Assembly: GCF_026151655.1 (NCBI RefSeq)
Contig: NZ_JAMQPN010000005.1
Coordinates: 124,001-188,000, forward strand
DNA length: 64,000 bases
Source: Leptospira soteropolitanensis
Lineage (GTDB): Bacteria > Spirochaetota > Leptospiria > Leptospirales > Leptospiraceae
Direction: 5' to 3'
Of the stretch, positions 43,486 to 52,734 are shown piece after piece (the stretch's first letter is position 1; each line of letters opens with the position of its first letter). The translations under genes were made by a program, and so were the position numbers. The notes under the pieces were generated by a model. It ran no database searches. It had not been told where the DNA came from and saw only the letters and a list, made by a program, of their open reading frames with translations.

Positions 43486-45085
43486 ATGGCCCTGCAGTTA
43501 CTGTTGGAGTAGTTGTAAAGTTTTCGTGTGGAGGAGGAGAAGACGTTTGCCATTCGAGTGTTTTTGCACCCCAAGGATTGTCAGTAGCTTTTTCTCCTTT
43601 CAAAATCCCATGAATGATTGTGATAAGACCCACCAAAAATCCAAGACCAATGAGCCAAGAACCCACAGTAGAGATTTGGTTGAGATTAGTGTATTCAGGA
43701 AGGTAATCAAAGTAACGTCTAGGCATTCCCATTGCACCTAAGATGAATTGCGGGAAGAAAGTTACGTTGAAGCCAGTAAAAATTAAAACCCAAGAAATGC
43801 GACCACCAAGGTCGGAAGTCATCTTTCCAAACATTTTTGGGAACCAGTAGAAAATACCACCCATGAGTGCCATAAGCGTTCCCCCTACCATTACATAGTG
43901 GAAGTGTGCTACCACAAAGTAAGTGTCATGAAAGTGAACATCCATTCCTGTCGAGGCAAGGAAAACCCCTGTCAAACCACCGATCGTGAATAAGAACATG
44001 AAACCTAGAGCGAAGAGCATTGGCGCTTCGAAGGTAACAGTTCCGCGATACATTGTGGAGATCCAGTTGAAAAGTTTAATCGCTGTTGGAACCCCAACAA
44101 ACATGGTGATGATGGAAAATACAAGTCCTGCTAAAGTGGATTGTCCAGAAACAAACATATGGTGTCCCCAAACAAGGAAGGATACTGCTGCAATCGCAAC
44201 CGAAGAGTAAGCAATCGCACGATAACCGAAGATTGTTTTTTTGGAGAATGCTGTGATGAGCTCAGAAATCACTCCCATCGCAGGAAGGATCATAATGTAC
44301 ACCGCAGGGTGAGAGTAGAACCAAAAGAAGTGTTGGAAAAGAACTGGATCTCCACCTAAGTCTGGATCAAAGATTCCCACACCAAGAGTTTTTTCTGCTC
44401 CAATGAGAAGTAGAGTGATGGCAAGGATTGGAGTTGCAAGGATCTGAATGATGGAAGTAGAATACAAAGCCCAAATCATCAGCGGGATTCGATCCATTGT
44501 CATTCCAGGTGCTCTTAATTTATGAGTGGTTACGATGAAGTTAAGTCCTGTAAGGATAGAGGAAAAACCCATTGTAAAAGCACCCAAAACAAGCAAAATT
44601 ACTCCATTCGAAGTCTTTGAAGTTGAGTATGGAGTATAGAATGTCCAACCTGTGTCTACTTGGTTAAAGATCATAGAGGAAGCTGCAATGAGAGCCCCTG
44701 CAATGAAGATGTAGTAAGACGCTAAGTTCAATCTAGGGAAAGCAACGTCCTTAGCTCCCAATTGGATGGGGAGGACAAAGTTTCCAAGAAAGGCAGGAAT
44801 TCCAGGAATGATCACCATAAATACCATGATGGCACCGTGGAAGGTCATAAACTTGTTATAAGTGTCTGGATCCAAAAGTGGCTCTGCACCAAATTTTGCT
44901 AAATGCAGACGGATTCCCAAAGCAAAGAAACCACCGATTAAGAAAAGGGTAGCAACTGTTGCAAAGTACATAAGGCCAATACGTTTGTGGTCTAGAGTGG
45001 TCATCCAAGACCAGATTCCAGATCCGTGGTTCAGATAATTATGGTCTGTGTGACCATGTTCGGTTTTTGTCTGTGCTGAACTCAT
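43472..45085 (-). CDS. ctaD: Cytochrome c oxidase subunit I
   Basis: The 537-residue catalytic subunit with twelve membrane segments. Heme and copper ligands are visible: HFFWFYSHPAVYIMILP (~252-268, with the Tyr crosslinked to a His), WGHHMFVSGQ (~306) and HFHDTYFVVAHFHYVMVGG (~384-400, heme a and a3 His). It reduces O2 to water and pumps protons. Start has a good ribosome site (GAAGAGAG). It is the second cox gene after subunit II, nine bases away. Confidence 0.97.
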   Translation of the reverse strand: MSSAQTKTEHGHTDHNYLNHGSGIWSWMTTLDHKRIGLMYFATVATLFLIGGFFALGIRLHLAKFGAEPLLDPDTYNKFMTFHGAIMVFMVIIPGIPAFLGNFVLPIQLGAKDVAFPRLNLASYYIFIAGALIAASSMIFNQVDTGWTFYTPYSTSKTSNGVILLVLGAFTMGFSSILTGLNFIVTTHKLRAPGMTMDRIPLMIWALYSTSIIQILATPILAITLLLIGAEKTLGVGIFDPDLGGDPVLFQHFFWFYSHPAVYIMILPAMGVISELITAFSKKTIFGYRAIAYSSVAIAAVSFLVWGHHMFVSGQSTLAGLVFSIITMFVGVPTAIKLFNWISTMYRGTVTFEAPMLFALGFMFLFTIGGLTGVFLASTGMDVHFHDTYFVVAHFHYVMVGGTLMALMGGIFYWFPKMFGKMTSDLGGRISWVLIFTGFNVTFFPQFILGAMGMPRRYFDYLPEYTNLNQISTVGSWLIGLGFLVGLITIIHGILKGEKATDNPWGAKTLEWQTSSPPPHENFTTTPTVTAGPYDFR

Positions 45086-45094
45086 CTCTCTTCC

Positions 45095-46057
45095 TTATTT
45101 AATGGATTTGATATATTCAATTAAGTTGGCAACATCTTCATCAGAAAGTTGGCCTTGGAACACTGGCATCGCTGGTGGATATCCTTCTACGATTTTCGCA
45201 GAAGAAACTAGGATGGATTCGCGAAGATAGTTTTCATCTGCTTTGGATTGGCTACCATCAGCAAACTTTCTACTAGAACCAAAAAGTCCCTTCATTGTAG
45301 GTCCAACAATTCTAGATCCGTCAATTGAGTGGCAAGAGGCACAAGCTTTTTGAGCAAAAAGAGTTTTTCCTAAATCTGCAGGACTATCTGCACCTTTTTT
45401 CTCAGCATGATACCAAGCCGCATATTCCTCAGAAGGAATCGCTTTGATTTTAATCATCATACCAGAGTGTTTAGTTCCGCAATACTCTGTACAGAAAACA
45501 ATGTATTCGCCAGGTTGTTTTGGTTCGAACCATAGCTGAGTGAGTTTTCCCGGAACCGCATCTTGTTTGGTTCGGAATGCTGGCACAAAGAAACTATGAA
45601 TCACATCTTTTGAAGTTAGGATTAGTTTTGTAGCTTTTCCTGCTGGAACGACCATAGGATCATTTGCAGAACTATAAAATTCTTTTCCGTTTGCATAACG
45701 ATAAGTCCAAGCCCACTGCTCTGCAGTGACGTGGATTTCAGCAGCAATGTCCTCTGGAGGGGTTCTGAGTTTTTCAAAAATGACCATACCCCAGTAGAAA
45801 ATCCCCATCATAATGATGAGAGGAATGAACGACCAAAGAAATTCTGCAAAATTATTGTGAGTAATGTATGCGGATTTCTGGTCTAAACTTGTACGTTTGA
45901 ACTTGATGAGGAACCATGTCATTCCACCAACCAAGATGACAAACGAAACAAGGCTTGCTATGATCAGAAACGCATAGAGAAGATCGACTTCTTTTGCGAT
46001 TTCAGTTGCCTGGATAGGCATGAACGAGGTCGCTGGAATGAGACTGCTCCAAGACAT
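45095..46057 (-). CDS. ctaC: Cytochrome c oxidase subunit II with fused cytochrome c
   Basis: A 320-residue subunit. Two N-terminal membrane segments (~30-90) precede the CuA domain (VIHSFFVPAFRTKQDAVPG, FCTEYCGTKHSGM near 194 with the Cys/Cys/His/Met ligands). A C-terminal cytochrome c domain has CASCHSIDGS (~237) and a Met ligand near PAMPVF (~300), so this is a caa3-type oxidase in which the fused heme c supplies electrons. It adjoins the SCO gene without a gap. Confidence 0.96.
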   Translation of the reverse strand: MSWSSLIPATSFMPIQATEIAKEVDLLYAFLIIASLVSFVILVGGMTWFLIKFKRTSLDQKSAYITHNNFAEFLWSFIPLIIMMGIFYWGMVIFEKLRTPPEDIAAEIHVTAEQWAWTYRYANGKEFYSSANDPMVVPAGKATKLILTSKDVIHSFFVPAFRTKQDAVPGKLTQLWFEPKQPGEYIVFCTEYCGTKHSGMMIKIKAIPSEEYAAWYHAEKKGADSPADLGKTLFAQKACASCHSIDGSRIVGPTMKGLFGSSRKFADGSQSKADENYLRESILVSSAKIVEGYPPAMPVFQGQLSDEDVANLIEYIKSIK

Positions 46058-46891
46058 CTATGTGACTCCTTGACGGTTGTTATTTGTTATTTTTCGCCAG
46101 TTTATGTATAAAAACGCACCGAGAAGGAGTAAGGTGACCGCCCCCCCGAATTGCATCATCCTGTATGCGTATATCGTATATTTATTTTTTCTCGGATCAA
46201 ATTGAAAGCAAAATAAAGCAAACTTGTCTACAAAACTCCCAATCTTACCAGAAGATGCCTCGAGAAAGGCAAATTTTAAATCTCTCGGTTCTAATTGGAT
46301 TCCTTGAAAGATGCGTGAGACCTTACCTTCAGGAGTCAAAACATAAACCCCACTGGCGTGGATGTATTGTTTTGCTTCTGCATCCCATGCGTACCGAAAG
46401 TCCAGTTGTTTGGTTAATGCATCAATGGATTCCTGTGAGCCAGTGAGGAGATGTAGGCCAGATTCTGCACCTTCCCTACCATATTCCTTCAAATAAGCAC
46501 CCTTTTTGGGAAAAGCAACCGACTCATTTTCCTTGGGGTCAATGGATACGGCAATGTATTGGTATTCTTTTCCAAGAGACCAATCGAGTGCTTTTAATCC
46601 TTGAAACACACCATTGAGGTGGAAATTACAAAGAGTGGGACATTTGAAGTAAACAGGAGATAGAAGGACAGGTTTCCCTTTCGAGAGAAAATCGGAAAAC
46701 TTAACGGTTTTTCCTGATTCATCCCGGAATGGAATCTCGAGATTGAGTGACTTCCCTGTGACATCAGAAAATCCAATATTTTCTAGTTCCTTCGGGAGTT
46801 TATTTTCCCGAGTCAAGTTGGAATGCGGGTCATACGCAAACACGCTAGTTCCGAATAACAGAAAAAGAAAAAAGAAGAATCGAATGTTCAC
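46058..46891 (-). CDS. SCO1/SenC copper chaperone
   Basis: A 277-residue protein with a signal peptide (~1-18) and C-terminal membrane segment (~245-265: GGAVTLLLLGAFLYINW). The SCO copper site CPTLCNFH (~84, CxxxC) and the distal His in IHASGVYVLTPEGKV (~170) are intact. It delivers copper to the CuA site of the adjacent subunit II. It lies immediately upstream of ctaC and directly behind the 50-residue peptide gene. Confidence 0.93.
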   Translation of the reverse strand: MNIRFFFFLFLLFGTSVFAYDPHSNLTRENKLPKELENIGFSDVTGKSLNLEIPFRDESGKTVKFSDFLSKGKPVLLSPVYFKCPTLCNFHLNGVFQGLKALDWSLGKEYQYIAVSIDPKENESVAFPKKGAYLKEYGREGAESGLHLLTGSQESIDALTKQLDFRYAWDAEAKQYIHASGVYVLTPEGKVSRIFQGIQLEPRDLKFAFLEASSGKIGSFVDKFALFCFQFDPRKNKYTIYAYRMMQFGGAVTLLLLGAFLYINWRKITNNNRQGVT

Positions 46892-46909
46892 GAAGGTTTG
46901 GTGGTTACC

Positions 46910-47062
46910 CTATTTGGACTGAACGCTTTTGGATTCCATTCCTGGGTTGTCCGGCGTGCCCGGATGAACAAAGGAAATATAAGCGAAGAAAAGAATGTTG
47001 AGTATGAGTGTGACAAGGAAAGTCCAATAGCCACCCTTATTGTAAAGGTCTGTGTTTTGCAT
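46910..47062 (-). CDS. 50-residue single-pass membrane peptide of the cox operon
   Basis: I found this by direct translation of the gap: a 50-residue protein from ATG 47062 with one membrane helix (~13-32, YWTFLVTLILNILFFAYISF) and a short soluble tail (VHPGTPDNPGMESKS). It ends 19 bases before the SCO gene, so it is the first gene of the cox operon. Size, one helix and position agree with small oxidase-associated subunits such as CcoQ or assembly peptides, but there is no sequence match I can name. A longer overlapping reading frame here (46888-47112) is not a gene. Confidence 0.72.
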   Translation of the reverse strand: MQNTDLYNKGGYWTFLVTLILNILFFAYISFVHPGTPDNPGMESKSVQSK

Positions 47063-47074
47063 AATTTTACCTGA

Positions 47075-47085
47075 TATAGTCTATA
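47075..47085. promoter_or_regulatory. Palindrome in the cox/ctaAB divergent region
   Basis: TATAGTCTATA is a perfect palindrome around one central base, 13 bases before the ATG of the 50-residue peptide, within the 124-base region between the cox operon and ctaA. A dimeric regulator could bind here, or it may supply a -10 element for the cox transcript. No further support. Confidence 0.25.
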
Positions 47086-47186
47086 CGAAAAACTGCTCTT
47101 TTTATCCAACAATTTTTAAAAGATGCAAGATTAATTTTATTTTCCCTAAACTCAGGTCACAAAACCTGGAGGAAACAGATAGACGT

Positions 47187-48068
47187 ATGACACTCAAACG
47201 TTTTTACACCATCCTTTCCGCTATGATCCTTATCAATCTCCTCTACGGACCTCTCGTAAGAGCAACTGATTCTGGGCTCGCCTGTCCTGATTGGCCTTTG
47301 TGTCACGGGAAATTCGTACCAGAATTTACATTCCAAATTTTTATGGAAGTGGGTCATAGATACTATTCTGGGGTTTTAGGGATCCTTGTGGGGATTGGAT
47401 TTCTTTGGATTTTACGAAACCAAGATACGAGGAAATACCTCGGGGTGGCAGCAACGCTGTCACTAGTATTTCTTGTTTCCCAAGTCATTTTAGGCGGTTT
47501 GACTGTCACAAAGCTACTTCACCCAACAACCGTTAACCTACACTTACTCAATGCAGTATTACTATTATCTTCTTGTCTGACGGTTCGTTTACTCATCGCC
47601 GAAGGAAGTGAATCGAAATTCCAATGGAATCGACCAGGTAAGTATTTTTTTCTATTTGTACTCATTATTGTTTTATACCAACTTTTCCTTGGAGGAAAAG
47701 TGAGTTCTCACTATGCGGGTCTCGTTTGTTCTGACTTCCCTACTTGTAACGGAGAATGGTTCCCAAAAATGATTGGTCCGATCCGATTTCAAATGGAACA
47801 TAGATTGTTTGGTTATTTAGCTGCTTTGTCTGTACTTTCGTTGTCTGCTTATGCGATTCTCTACTTAAAAGATAACCTGGTCAAAAAATCTCTTAAAATT
47901 GCAGCTTATTTGATTTCTTTTCAAATTTTCCTTGGTGCTATGAACGTTTTATATCAACTCCCAAAACTAATCACCGGATTACATACGCTAAACGGTGTTT
48001 TGGTATTTATGTTTTGTTTTATTGCTGCCTTTTACCATTTTAGGTCTCCAAGGAAAGAGGTTATATAA
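47187..48068 (+). CDS. ctaA: Heme A synthase
   Basis: A 293-residue integral membrane enzyme that oxidises heme O to heme A. Eight membrane segments in two halves; the N half has the conserved LVRATDSGLACPDWPLCHG (Cys pair, ~20-38) and the second half VSSHYAGLVCSDFPTCNG (~175). His ligands are in EVGHRYYSGVLG and QMEHRLFGYLA. I start at ATG 47187 (MTLKRFYTI), since the longer frame adds an unlikely N-terminal stretch. GGAGGAA lies 12 bases upstream. Its stop overlaps the next ATG (TAATG). Divergent from the cox operon. Confidence 0.93.
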   Translation: MTLKRFYTILSAMILINLLYGPLVRATDSGLACPDWPLCHGKFVPEFTFQIFMEVGHRYYSGVLGILVGIGFLWILRNQDTRKYLGVAATLSLVFLVSQVILGGLTVTKLLHPTTVNLHLLNAVLLLSSCLTVRLLIAEGSESKFQWNRPGKYFFLFVLIIVLYQLFLGGKVSSHYAGLVCSDFPTCNGEWFPKMIGPIRFQMEHRLFGYLAALSVLSLSAYAILYLKDNLVKKSLKIAAYLISFQIFLGAMNVLYQLPKLITGLHTLNGVLVFMFCFIAAFYHFRSPRKEVI

Positions 48069-48922
48069 TGTTCCGCTTATGGAACCAACTCACAAAACCT
48101 AGAGTCACTGTTCTCGTTCTTGCGACAGTTCTTCCTGGAATGTATCTAGGGACTAATGGATATCCTTCCCTCTGGGAGATTTCAATTACTCTTCTTGGAA
48201 CTTACTTAATGAGCTCTGCTTCTTTTATTCTCAATCAGTATATTGAAAGAGAAAGAGATGCTGTGATGTACAGAACTAAACAAAGACCAATCCCTGCTGG
48301 CGAAATCTCTCCAAGTTTTGCGCTCTTTTTGGGCATCTTTGTAGCCATTTTGGCATTCGGAATTTTAACTTATTACATCAATCTCCTAACGGCCGTTTGT
48401 GCTCTCTCTGCTCTGCTTTTATATGTGTTTTTATATACAATTTGGCTAAAGCCAAGAACAGAACAAAACATAGTCATCGGTGGGATTTCTGGATGTATTG
48501 GACCGCTCATTGGATATGCTGCAATGGCAAATACACTTCCCGTTCCTTCTTGGGTATTATTTTTAATGATTTTTCTTTGGACACCAGCACATTTCTGGGC
48601 ACTCGCTATCTTCCTAAAAGATGATTACGCCTATGCAGGAATTCCAATGATGCCTGTTGTTTCAGGAATTCAAAAGACAGTAAATCAAATCTTTCTTTAT
48701 GCCATTGCTTATTCTTTATCTGTTATTGGATTTTATTTTGCTGATGAAAGAATGGGATATTTATTTTTAATTTCAGCAATGATTCTAACCGTTTTGATTT
48801 TGACTTTTGCTTATCGATTGAAACTTTCAGGAGATAAACTTCTTGCAAAACGATTTTTCTTTTTTAGCATTCTTCATTTATTTTTGGTGAGTTTGGTCAT
48901 CGTCATCGATTCGAAAATCTAG
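48068..48922 (+). CDS. ctaB: Protoheme IX farnesyltransferase (heme O synthase)
   Basis: A 284-residue UbiA-type prenyltransferase with about eight membrane segments. The prenyl-diphosphate motif NQYIERERDAVMYRTKQRPI (~57-76) and the second Asp motif KDDYAYAGIPMMP (~184) are clear. It farnesylates protoheme IX to heme O, which CtaA then converts to heme A for the adjacent oxidase. Overlaps ctaA by one base. Confidence 0.96.
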   Translation: MFRLWNQLTKPRVTVLVLATVLPGMYLGTNGYPSLWEISITLLGTYLMSSASFILNQYIERERDAVMYRTKQRPIPAGEISPSFALFLGIFVAILAFGILTYYINLLTAVCALSALLLYVFLYTIWLKPRTEQNIVIGGISGCIGPLIGYAAMANTLPVPSWVLFLMIFLWTPAHFWALAIFLKDDYAYAGIPMMPVVSGIQKTVNQIFLYAIAYSLSVIGFYFADERMGYLFLISAMILTVLILTFAYRLKLSGDKLLAKRFFFFSILHLFLVSLVIVIDSKI

Positions 48923-48967
48923 TTTTTTTAGTTGATCTGGTCAGGATTTCCTGTTTTTCTACTGGCC

Positions 48968-49633
48968 ATGAGTATACTAACACGTTATTTCTCAAAATCC
49001 GACTTAGATGAGATCAAATCTGCTGTCGGAGAAGCTGAATCAAAAACTTCAGCAGAAATTGTTCCCTTTTTTGCAGAATCCTCACACCATTATAAAGAGT
49101 GGGCCTGGCTTGGTGCCTTCCTAATGGGCGGGCTTTCAGGTGTTACATTTTATACTGCGCAAAAATTCTACAGCCTTATATGGAGTGGAGAATCTTTCTT
49201 TGCCGTTTTATCTGTTTGGATTGGTGCCCTTTTCGGCTTAGCCATTGTCGCATTATTTCCTAAAATTAGAATCAACTTAGTTTCAAGGGCCGCAAAACAA
49301 TACTTTGTTGATTTGAGAGCAAAAGAAGCTTTTTTAGATGAAGAAGTTTTTCGGACGAAAAACAGAACAGGTATTTTGATTTATATTTCTTTGTTTGAAC
49401 ATTTTGTAAGGATTTTACCAGATAAAGAAATAGCAAGGGTAGTTCCGAAATCAGAATGGAATGAAGCAGTTCGATTGATTGTAGAAGGTATGAAATCAAA
49501 CAAAAAAAAAGAAGGAATCGTTTCGAGTATTCTTTTTTGCGGACAACTTCTCCAAAAATATAATATTCAAATCGAAAAAGACGACAAAAACGAAATCTCT
49601 AACGAAATCCGTGACGGTGGGAAATTGATGTAA
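48968..49633 (+). CDS. TPM-domain membrane protein
   Basis: About 221 residues from ATG 48968 (MSILTRYFSK); the longer reading uses TTG 48932. It has the N-terminal TPM-like fold (DLDEIKSAVGEAESKTSAEIVPFF), two central membrane segments (~47-100) and a C-terminal part with ILIYISLFEHFVRILPDKEI, as in COG3762 proteins. TPM domains occur in a thylakoid phosphatase and in bacterial envelope proteins with unclear roles. Overlaps the next TPM gene by one base (TAATG). Possibly part of the ctaAB transcript. Confidence 0.8.
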   Translation: MSILTRYFSKSDLDEIKSAVGEAESKTSAEIVPFFAESSHHYKEWAWLGAFLMGGLSGVTFYTAQKFYSLIWSGESFFAVLSVWIGALFGLAIVALFPKIRINLVSRAAKQYFVDLRAKEAFLDEEVFRTKNRTGILIYISLFEHFVRILPDKEIARVVPKSEWNEAVRLIVEGMKSNKKKEGIVSSILFCGQLLQKYNIQIEKDDKNEISNEIRDGGKLM

Positions 49634-50553
49634 TGAAATTCAATTTTAAATTCAAAAATTCAAAAACCTTATCTCTATTGAATCGAAGGAAAAAGTATTT
49701 ATTCCTATCTATTTTTTTTGTTACCCTAGCAGAAATTTTGTCCTATCCCGTTCCAAAATTGGAAAGAAGAGTGATGGATCATGCCGGAATTTTATCGGAA
49801 GCAACGGTAAACCAAATAGAATCCAACCTAAAACAATTCGAAGCCGAAACTTCCAACCAAATTGCGGTGTACACAACCCCAAGTTTACAAGGTGAAACCA
49901 TTGAAGATGTATCCATTGAGATCTTTGACGAATGGAAGTTAGGGCAAAAATCCAAAAACAATGGAGTACTATTAATTATTGCACCTAACGAAAGGAAGAT
50001 GCGAATTGCTGTGGGACGTGGTCTTGAAGGAGCACTCACTGACATTCAAGCAAAACATATCATTCGAAATGAACTAAAACCCAGCTTTCAATCAGGAGAT
50101 ATGGATGGTGGTGTCACAGCAGGAGTGAATGCGATTATGGCAACAATCCGAGGAGAATATGCACCTTCAGAAGATGATGTAGATACAACGGGTAATAATT
50201 CCGAGGAAGAAGTTTTTTCCTCTGGAATTGTGGGCGGGATTTTTACTCTCATTTCCTTAATTGTGCCTTCGATTGGGGGGATGATTTTTACTATCATCGG
50301 ACTACTCGTTTTATTTCCACTTTTAACCTTTATCTTCGGTAGTACGTTCGGCCTAATGATTGCAGTATTGTTATTTATACTCGTTATGTTTTTAAAACGT
50401 AAACTGGGTATCGGAAATGGTGGAGGTTCAGATGGAGGGTACTTTGGCGGTGGAGGTTGGTCCAGTGGTGGAGACTCTTGGTCTTCCGGTTCAGACAGTT
50501 GGTCCGGTGGCGGCGGAGATTCTGCGGGTGGAGGATCTTCTGGAGATTGGTAA
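49633..50553 (+). CDS. TPM-domain protein with Gly/Ser/Trp-rich tail (YgcG-like)
   Basis: A 306-residue protein. A hydrophobic segment (~18-37) serves as signal peptide or anchor, and the TPM domain (~44-170) contains RVMDHAGILSEATVNQIES and IGQKSKNNGVLLIIAPNERK-type strands. Two membrane segments (~200-250) follow, then a tail of repeats rich in GGG, SSG and WS (~258-306). The tail is typical of YgcG proteins and is probably disordered and exposed outside the cytoplasm or in it, topology uncertain. Partner TPM gene overlaps upstream. Confidence 0.82.
   Translation: MKFNFKFKNSKTLSLLNRRKKYLFLSIFFVTLAEILSYPVPKLERRVMDHAGILSEATVNQIESNLKQFEAETSNQIAVYTTPSLQGETIEDVSIEIFDEWKLGQKSKNNGVLLIIAPNERKMRIAVGRGLEGALTDIQAKHIIRNELKPSFQSGDMDGGVTAGVNAIMATIRGEYAPSEDDVDTTGNNSEEEVFSSGIVGGIFTLISLIVPSIGGMIFTIIGLLVLFPLLTFIFGSTFGLMIAVLLFILVMFLKRKLGIGNGGGSDGGYFGGGGWSSGGDSWSSGSDSWSGGGGDSAGGGSSGDW
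50413..50553 (+). repeat. Gly/Ser/Trp-coding low-complexity repeat
   Basis: GGTGGAGG, TCCAGTGGTGGAGACTCTTGG-like units recur in this C-terminal coding segment, giving repeats such as GGGWSSGGDSWSSGSDSW. It is a variable-length candidate and accounts for a Pro-rich frame on the other strand that I reject. Confidence 0.7.
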
Positions 50554-50610
50554 TTCAACCACAATCAAATAAATTGTAAATTCCAATAAATATCAGAAAC
50601 GTTTCGAAGT

Positions 50611-50643
50611 AGTCACCTAACGCAGAAATATTCCTAGGTGACT
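50611..50643. terminator. Inverted repeat at the 3' end of the DISM-SpoIIE gene
   Basis: AGTCACCTA (50611-50619) and TAGGTGACT (50635-50643) form a 9-base inverted repeat with a 15-base loop. The right arm spans the stop codon of the minus-strand gene. No T-run follows, so it may protect the transcript end or be coincidental. Confidence 0.4.
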
Positions 50644-52712
50644 TCAATGAAAATGAGTGTAGAATCATCCTTCCATTGAGATTTGTTCATCGTTTGGAAT
50701 AACATATTTTGAATTGCGGGAAGGACTTCGGAAAAAGGCAAAGAAGATGTTTTCTGAATTATATTTAACAAATCCTCCCAGGCCTGAGCTCCATCGGCTT
50801 CGTTTAACTCTTCAAATAAACCATCTGTAAATAAAAAGATTCTGTCACCTGAATCAACTTTAGATTCAGTAATCCCATAACGGTAGTGTTCCAAAATTCC
50901 AATGATGGGACCTGTGTTTTCCAACATGGCAGTCACACCATTTTTTTTCAGATGGATTTGGTTTTGGACTCCGCCACCTGCGTAACGAAGTATTTTTTGA
51001 TGAAAATCAAAATCCATCACAATCGCCGGAAAGTAAATTTGTAAATCAGCGTTTTTATCATAAAAATGCTGGTTCATATAAAACAATACATCATTTGGCC
51101 GCATAGCCACAGCAGATACACGTTCAAACTCTGATTGTATCATCATAGAGTATAGAGCTGCTTGTAAACCATGCCCTGTAGCATCACCTAAAAAGAAGCG
51201 GTAATAAAAATCCTGAATTCGTTTTACGAAATATATATCTCCACCCACTTCAGCGATTGGTTTATATAAAATATCTACTTTGAGGTAAGGCTCTAATTCA
51301 GGTGGTTTGGTGACACTTTGGATGATTGATTTGGCCAATCTCATATCTTTTCCGATCTGATCTAATTTCCCTTGGAGTTCCTCAGTTTTATCTTTGACTC
51401 TGGTTTCTAACCGTTCATTTAGTTCGGTTAATTGATTTTGTACATTTTGCAATGTTTTGTTTTTGTTTGCCAGTTCACCAGCTAGGTTTTCCGCTTCCAC
51501 AAAACCTTTGGAAAAATTCCTGGCTATATAAACGGATTGAACAAGGAACATTGTAAAAATTCCAAAATGAATTAAAAGTGGCCCATAAATGAGTAGATTA
51601 TTAACCAGAATGTCGTTTAAAAAACTTGCGATGAAGATGAAAAAACTAAACAAAAAAATGATCGAATCGGATGATGAATCACGAATAGCCCTTGCTATTA
51701 CGAAAAATGTATAAATTGCACCCAACAAAGTAAATATCTGAAATGGAACCATCAGATATGTATAAAAAGAAGACCTAGTCAAAAGAACGATAAAACAAAA
51801 AGCAAAACCTGAATATTTAAGAACCTCATAAACTCTTTTTGAAAAATACGGTTTGAAAAGCAGATAAACATAACGTGCAAATATAGGTGTAATTAGAAAA
51901 AAACTTAAGTAACTTAACTTTAAATGAATTTCCCACGGAAGTTCAGGATAGAGCTGAACGATATATTTATTCCCCGTAACAAATACCCGTAAGGCGACAA
52001 GGATACAAGTAAGCGCAAACCAATATGTAAAAGGATCTTTTTTCCTATTCAAAAACAAAAACAGATGATAAATACCCATAAACAAAATGCTACCCACAAG
52101 TAACATATCGCGTAGGATTTCTACCTCATATTGATGGTGAATATCAGGAGTCCTTCCTAATACTAATATTTGTGCTGGACCACCCTTTCTATGGTGGTAG
52201 TTGGAAATTTGTAATACGATAGAAGTCTGGTTTTCTTTGGGAAAAAAATCGACTATTCGTGGACGATATTCAGGTTTTCCAGTTTGATAAGACGTTGCTA
52301 CAATTCCATTTGATGCTATTTTGACACCATCAACAAACAGATTATAGGCGGTTTCCATTTCAGGAACCTTTAAAGAAAGTGGAACACCCTTCAGTCCATG
52401 ATGAACTTTCATGCTAAAAGTGGCATATCCATCCCCAGCTAGAAATCCTCTTTTCCAAAAAGAGTCGGACCAAACCCCAGGGACCTCAAAAAAATGGGGT
52501 TCCCTGTTTGCATTTAATATTTCCAACTCTAAAGGTGAAATGAGAAGTCCCGGATAATATTCCCATTCACCTTTAAGTTCCACCGTTTTGGAGGAGGAAC
52601 TTAAATAAGACTCAGCGGAAAGGACCCCTTTTTCCACCTTGGGTGGTGTCTCTTTCGCAATACACGAAAAAAGCAGCAAACACCATACAAGTCCGAACCA
52701 GCGGAAATTCAT
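50634..52712 (-). CDS. 7TMR-DISM lipoprotein SpoIIE phosphatase
   Basis: About 692 residues from ATG 52712 (MNFRWFGLVWCLLLFSC, Cys17 as lipobox); the longer ATG 52784 has no good ribosome site and would hide the signal. The extracytoplasmic 7TMR-DISM ligand domain (~30-205, SYQTGKPEYRPRIVDFF), seven membrane segments (~210-400), a coiled coil (~430-460) and the phosphatase (AEVGGDIYFV ~520, GDATGHGLQAAL ~545, FTDGLFEEL ~645, DDSTLIFIEV) follow. It is canonical in the metal motifs, unlike the other two SpoIIE proteins here. It senses an external ligand and dephosphorylates a Ser/Thr protein, likely a STAS protein. It follows citrate synthase by 22 bases. Confidence 0.86.
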   Translation of the reverse strand: MNFRWFGLVWCLLLFSCIAKETPPKVEKGVLSAESYLSSSSKTVELKGEWEYYPGLLISPLELEILNANREPHFFEVPGVWSDSFWKRGFLAGDGYATFSMKVHHGLKGVPLSLKVPEMETAYNLFVDGVKIASNGIVATSYQTGKPEYRPRIVDFFPKENQTSIVLQISNYHHRKGGPAQILVLGRTPDIHHQYEVEILRDMLLVGSILFMGIYHLFLFLNRKKDPFTYWFALTCILVALRVFVTGNKYIVQLYPELPWEIHLKLSYLSFFLITPIFARYVYLLFKPYFSKRVYEVLKYSGFAFCFIVLLTRSSFYTYLMVPFQIFTLLGAIYTFFVIARAIRDSSSDSIIFLFSFFIFIASFLNDILVNNLLIYGPLLIHFGIFTMFLVQSVYIARNFSKGFVEAENLAGELANKNKTLQNVQNQLTELNERLETRVKDKTEELQGKLDQIGKDMRLAKSIIQSVTKPPELEPYLKVDILYKPIAEVGGDIYFVKRIQDFYYRFFLGDATGHGLQAALYSMMIQSEFERVSAVAMRPNDVLFYMNQHFYDKNADLQIYFPAIVMDFDFHQKILRYAGGGVQNQIHLKKNGVTAMLENTGPIIGILEHYRYGITESKVDSGDRIFLFTDGLFEELNEADGAQAWEDLLNIIQKTSSLPFSEVLPAIQNMLFQTMNKSQWKDDSTLIFIEVT

Positions 52713-52734
52713 AAGACGATGCTGTTTGATAAAC

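Noticed and set aside
46888..47112. A 74-codon minus-strand frame upstream of the SCO gene.
   Set aside because: It overlaps the better 50-residue frame, has no family features and runs into the SCO start; the 50-residue peptide has a clean membrane helix.
47153..47168. CAGGT/ACCTG inverted repeat before ctaA.
   Set aside because: Only five base pairs; likely chance.
50088..50564. A Pro-rich 158-codon minus-strand frame.
   Set aside because: It is the complement of the Gly/Ser repeat tail of the TPM protein.
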